Assembly (NCBI RefSeq): GCF_008905045.1
Contig: NZ_VWMY01000095.1
Location: forward strand, 1 to 32,721
Reading direction: 5' to 3'
Length of the DNA: 32,721 bases
Source: Streptomyces albicerus
GTDB taxonomy: Bacteria; Actinomycetota; Actinomycetes; Streptomycetales; Streptomycetaceae
Shown: piece by piece, positions 30,682 to 32,721 of the stretch
Layout of the letters: each line of letters starts with the position of its first letter
How positions within the stretch are numbered: the first letter of the stretch is position 1
Notes under the pieces: model-generated
What the model was told of the DNA's origin: nothing
Databases searched by the model: none
Seen by the model: the letters and a program-made list of their open reading frames with translations, nothing else
Program-made: the position numbers and the translations under genes

Positions 30682-30743
30682 AGTGTCGCTCTGTCGGCAA
30701 ATCTTTCACTCCGGCACCACGGGCCCCGGCGTTTAGCGACTGG

Positions 30744-31721
30744 TCAGAACAGCGCCCGGGCCAGTGCCCGCCGCGCGGCCGTCACACGCGGATCGTCGGC
30801 GCCGACCACCTCGAAGAGCTCGAGCAGTCGTACGCGCGCCGCGTCCCGGTCGTCACCCGCTGTACGCGCCACGGTGTCGACAAGCCGCCCGAAGGCGTCC
30901 TCGACGTGACCGCCCACCAGATCCAGGTCGGCCGCCGCGATCTGCGCCTGTACGTCACCGAGCCTGTCGGCGGCATCCTTGCGCACCTGCTGCGGATCGG
31001 CGCCCTGCACCCGCTGGAGCAACTCGGCCTGGGCGAGGCCCAGTTTGGCCTCCGTGTTGCCCGGGTCGTCACTCAGCACGTTCTTGTACGCCTGCACCGC
31101 GCCGCCCAGGTCGCCCGCGTCCAGGGCCTGTACGGCGGCCTCGAGCAGCGCGTCGTAGGGACCGGCCGGGACTTCGGGCTCCTCCGCGGGCTGCGCGCCC
31201 GGCTCGGCGTTCGAGTCCACCGTCAGGCCTGTGAGCCCGAAGCGCTCCTCGGCGACCTGTACGAGCTGATCCAGGGTCCCGCGGATCTGCGCCTCAGGGG
31301 CGGCGCCCTGGAAGAGGGGCAGGGCCTGGCCGGCGACGACGGCGAAGACCGCCGGGATCCCCTGGATCCCGAACTGCTGCATCAGCATCTGATTCGCGTC
31401 GACGTCGATCTTGGCGAGGACGAACCGGCCGTTGTACTCGGTGGCGAGGCGCTCCAAGAGCGGGCTGAGCTGCTTGCACGGCTCGCACCACTCGGCCCAG
31501 AAGTCGATGACGACCGGCACCTCGGTGGAGCGCTGCAGGACGTCACGCTCAAAACCCGCCTCATCGACGTCGATGACGAGACTGGTGGCGGAGACGGCCC
31601 CTCCGCCGCCCTGTCGCGCCGCTTCGGCGCGCGCCTGCTCCGCCTTCGCCTTGGCCTCCTGGGCCGCCTTCACCGCGGCGAGGTCGACGACTCCGCTCAT
31701 GGACATGTTCCGTGGCTGCAT
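30744..31721 (-). CDS. Thioredoxin-TPR protein, CnoX/YbbN-like co-chaperone
   Basis: A 325-residue cytoplasmic protein. An Ala/Glu/Lys-rich helical N-terminus (about 10-37) is followed by a thioredoxin domain (about 45-165) with active site W78-C-E-P-C82, then tetratricopeptide-like helices (about 190-325, including AVQALDAGDLGGAVQAYKNVLSDDPGN). The arrangement matches CnoX (YbbN), a chaperedoxin that binds unfolding proteins under oxidative stress and passes them to GroEL. Glu replaces Gly in the usual WCGPC; both cysteines remain, so redox activity is possible. The start is ATG 31721, preceded by GGGGGGAGG; the frame extends to 31832 without a ribosome site. It is monocistronic and divergent from a TetR regulator. 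Confidence 0.92.
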   Translation of the reverse strand: MQPRNMSMSGVVDLAAVKAAQEAKAKAEQARAEAARQGGGGAVSATSLVIDVDEAGFERDVLQRSTEVPVVIDFWAEWCEPCKQLSPLLERLATEYNGRFVLAKIDVDANQMLMQQFGIQGIPAVFAVVAGQALPLFQGAAPEAQIRGTLDQLVQVAEERFGLTGLTVDSNAEPGAQPAEEPEVPAGPYDALLEAAVQALDAGDLGGAVQAYKNVLSDDPGNTEAKLGLAQAELLQRVQGADPQQVRKDAADRLGDVQAQIAAADLDLVGGHVEDAFGRLVDTVARTAGDDRDAARVRLLELFEVVGADDPRVTAARRALARALF

Positions 31722-31953
31722 GCGTCTATCCTCCCCCCTCCGCGCGTCCGTGTGAAAAGCGCCGTGAAAGCCGGGTCGGTACGTGTTCCTGGCGCCGGGT
31801 CCCCACCTGACGCCCGCGTGGTTGTCGCTCACGTACGAACTCCGCTGCGAGCTCTCGCATCGAGCTCTCGCATCGACCTTTCGCTACGAGTCGTAGCGTA
31901 ACTGTCTCCGGGTGTCCGCGGGAGCCGTCCCCCGGTGATCTCCCTCACCACCT

Positions 31954-31983
31954 CACAGAACGGCCGGACACAGAACGGCCGGA
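31954..31983 (+). promoter_or_regulatory. Tandem 15-bp repeat abutting the TetR start
   Basis: CACAGAACGGCCGGA occurs twice without a gap (31954-31968, 31969-31983), directly before TATGGT (31984-31989), a plausible -10. Two helically offset direct sites at a promoter suit autoregulation by the TetR protein. The rest of the 275-bp gap (31722-31996) shows no further clear motif. Confidence 0.5.
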
Positions 31984-31996
31984 TATGGTCACTGAC

Positions 31997-32623
31997 ATGC
32001 AGAGTCGCCACTCCGCCCCGCGTACGGGGCGTCCGCGCAGCGCCGCCGCGGACGCCGCGATCCTGGCGGCGACGCGGGCGGCTCTCGTCGAACTGGGCTG
32101 GTCCAAGCTGACGCTGGGGGACGTGGCGACCCGCGCGGGTGTAGCCAAAACGACTTTGTACCGCCGCTGGGCGGGCAAGAACGAACTCGTCGTCGACGCG
32201 GTCGCGGCGCTCTTCGACGAGTTGGAGCTCCCCGACCGGGGCAGTCTGGCCGCGGACATCGAGGGCGTGGTGCTCCAGTTCGCGGCGATTCTGGCCCGTC
32301 CCGAGGCGAAGAGCGGTCTGATGGCGGTCCTGGCGGAATCGACCCGCGACGACGCGCTGCGCGAGCGTATCCGGGCCTCCATCGTCGACCGCCAGAAGCG
32401 GCTCGTCCTGGAGGGCCGGGTCCGCGCCCAGGCCCGCGGCGAGCTCCCTCCGGAAGAGAACCCGGAGTCCGCCGCTCGCACGGCGGATCTGATCTTCGAC
32501 GTGGTGGCCGGAGCGGTGGTCCATCGAACTCTGGTCAGCGCGGAACCGGTGGACCTGACCTGGGCCCACGCGTTCACCCAGGTGCTGCTACTGGGCTTGG
32601 CGGGAGCGGCGAACCAGGCCTGA
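31997..32623 (+). CDS. TetR-family transcriptional regulator
   Basis: A 208-residue repressor. The helix-turn-helix (about 20-65: AAILAATRAALVELGWSKLTLGDVATRAGVAKTTLYRRWAGKNELV) is typical and the C-terminal helical domain has the TetR_C pattern (ILARPEAKSGLMAVLAESTRD). The start is placed at ATG 31997, because TATGGT at 31984-31989 would put the transcript start at or next to it (leaderless); ATG 31985 in the same frame lies inside that hexamer and has no ribosome site. It is divergent from the thioredoxin-TPR gene. No transporter or enzyme target is adjacent in the window; one could lie beyond the right edge. Confidence 0.9.
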   Translation: MQSRHSAPRTGRPRSAAADAAILAATRAALVELGWSKLTLGDVATRAGVAKTTLYRRWAGKNELVVDAVAALFDELELPDRGSLAADIEGVVLQFAAILARPEAKSGLMAVLAESTRDDALRERIRASIVDRQKRLVLEGRVRAQARGELPPEENPESAARTADLIFDVVAGAVVHRTLVSAEPVDLTWAHAFTQVLLLGLAGAANQA

Positions 32624-32672
32624 GGCGTTTTTCGCCCCCGCGGCCCCTACCCGTCCCATCCCTGGGGGCTCC

Positions 32673-32721
32673 GCTGAAAATCAGCCCCTCCGGCGTTTGA
32701 GGAGCGGGGGTTCGGGGGCAG
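32673..32721 (-). repeat. Interspersed hairpin repeat, right edge
   Basis: GCTGA-AAA-TCAGC (32673-32685) leads into CCCCTCCGGCGTTTGAGGAG and GGTTCGGGGGCAG. Its reverse complement matches positions 16-62 with one mismatch. It follows the TetR stop by about 50 bp and may end that transcript. The repeat runs to the last base of the window, so it is probably cut there. Confidence 0.8.

Overview
The window looks like chromosomal DNA of a Streptomyces or a very close relative. It is strongly GC-rich, with G/C at most third codon positions and frequent GTG starts. It carries the interspersed GC-rich hairpin repeats typical of that genus. From memory, and not checked here, the order HelD-like helicase / thioredoxin / MerR ... 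pfkA / pta-ackA-pyk ... resembles the SCO5419-SCO5439 region of S. coelicolor. Nearly identical repeat copies sit in opposite orientation at both extreme ends, so the window may be a contig that stopped at repeats. I see no rRNA, tRNA, CRISPR array, prophage or insertion sequence.

Layout. 0.1-1.5 kb: a degenerate cytochrome P450 (minus strand). 1.7-5.5 kb: a HelD-type helicase, a thioredoxin, a MerR regulator and an Lrp/AsnC regulator, all on minus. The gap between thioredoxin and helicase holds a plus-strand unit with a near-consensus promoter, an 8-bp stem-loop and a strong terminator, which I read as a small RNA of about 94 nt. 5.6-7.4 kb: an atypical SDR reductase and an aldo/keto reductase (plus). 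7.4-11.3 kb: an AAA+ ATPase, an imine-reductase-like oxidoreductase, a mycothiol-dependent isomerase-like protein and a MarR regulator. The last two are divergent around a clear operator. 11.7-15.7 kb: a dicarboxylate symporter divergent from a CitA/CitB-type two-component system.

15.7-20.2 kb: a frameshifted TPR remnant, a sugar ABC importer (lipoprotein and two permeases, no ATPase), a LysE remnant and an F420/PPOX-type enzyme. 20.4-27.4 kb: an HTH protein, pfkA, and the plus-strand genes pta, ackA and pyk. Together these join upper glycolysis, the last ATP-yielding glycolytic step and acetate overflow. 27.5-30.1 kb: a minus-strand group encoding a DUF6230-type exported protein, a DUF6114-type membrane protein and an S/T/P/E-rich anchored or secreted protein, behind a regulatory region dense in palindromes. 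30.7-32.6 kb: a thioredoxin-TPR protein resembling CnoX/YbbN and a divergent TetR regulator.

Regulation is easy to read here. Divergent gene pairs flank inverted repeats, several genes overlap by GTGA/ATGA, and convergent genes are separated by hairpins. The points most worth a second look are the small RNA interlocked with the helicase leader, the P450 that has lost nearly all catalytic signature residues, and the DUF6230/DUF6114 group with its elaborate upstream region.
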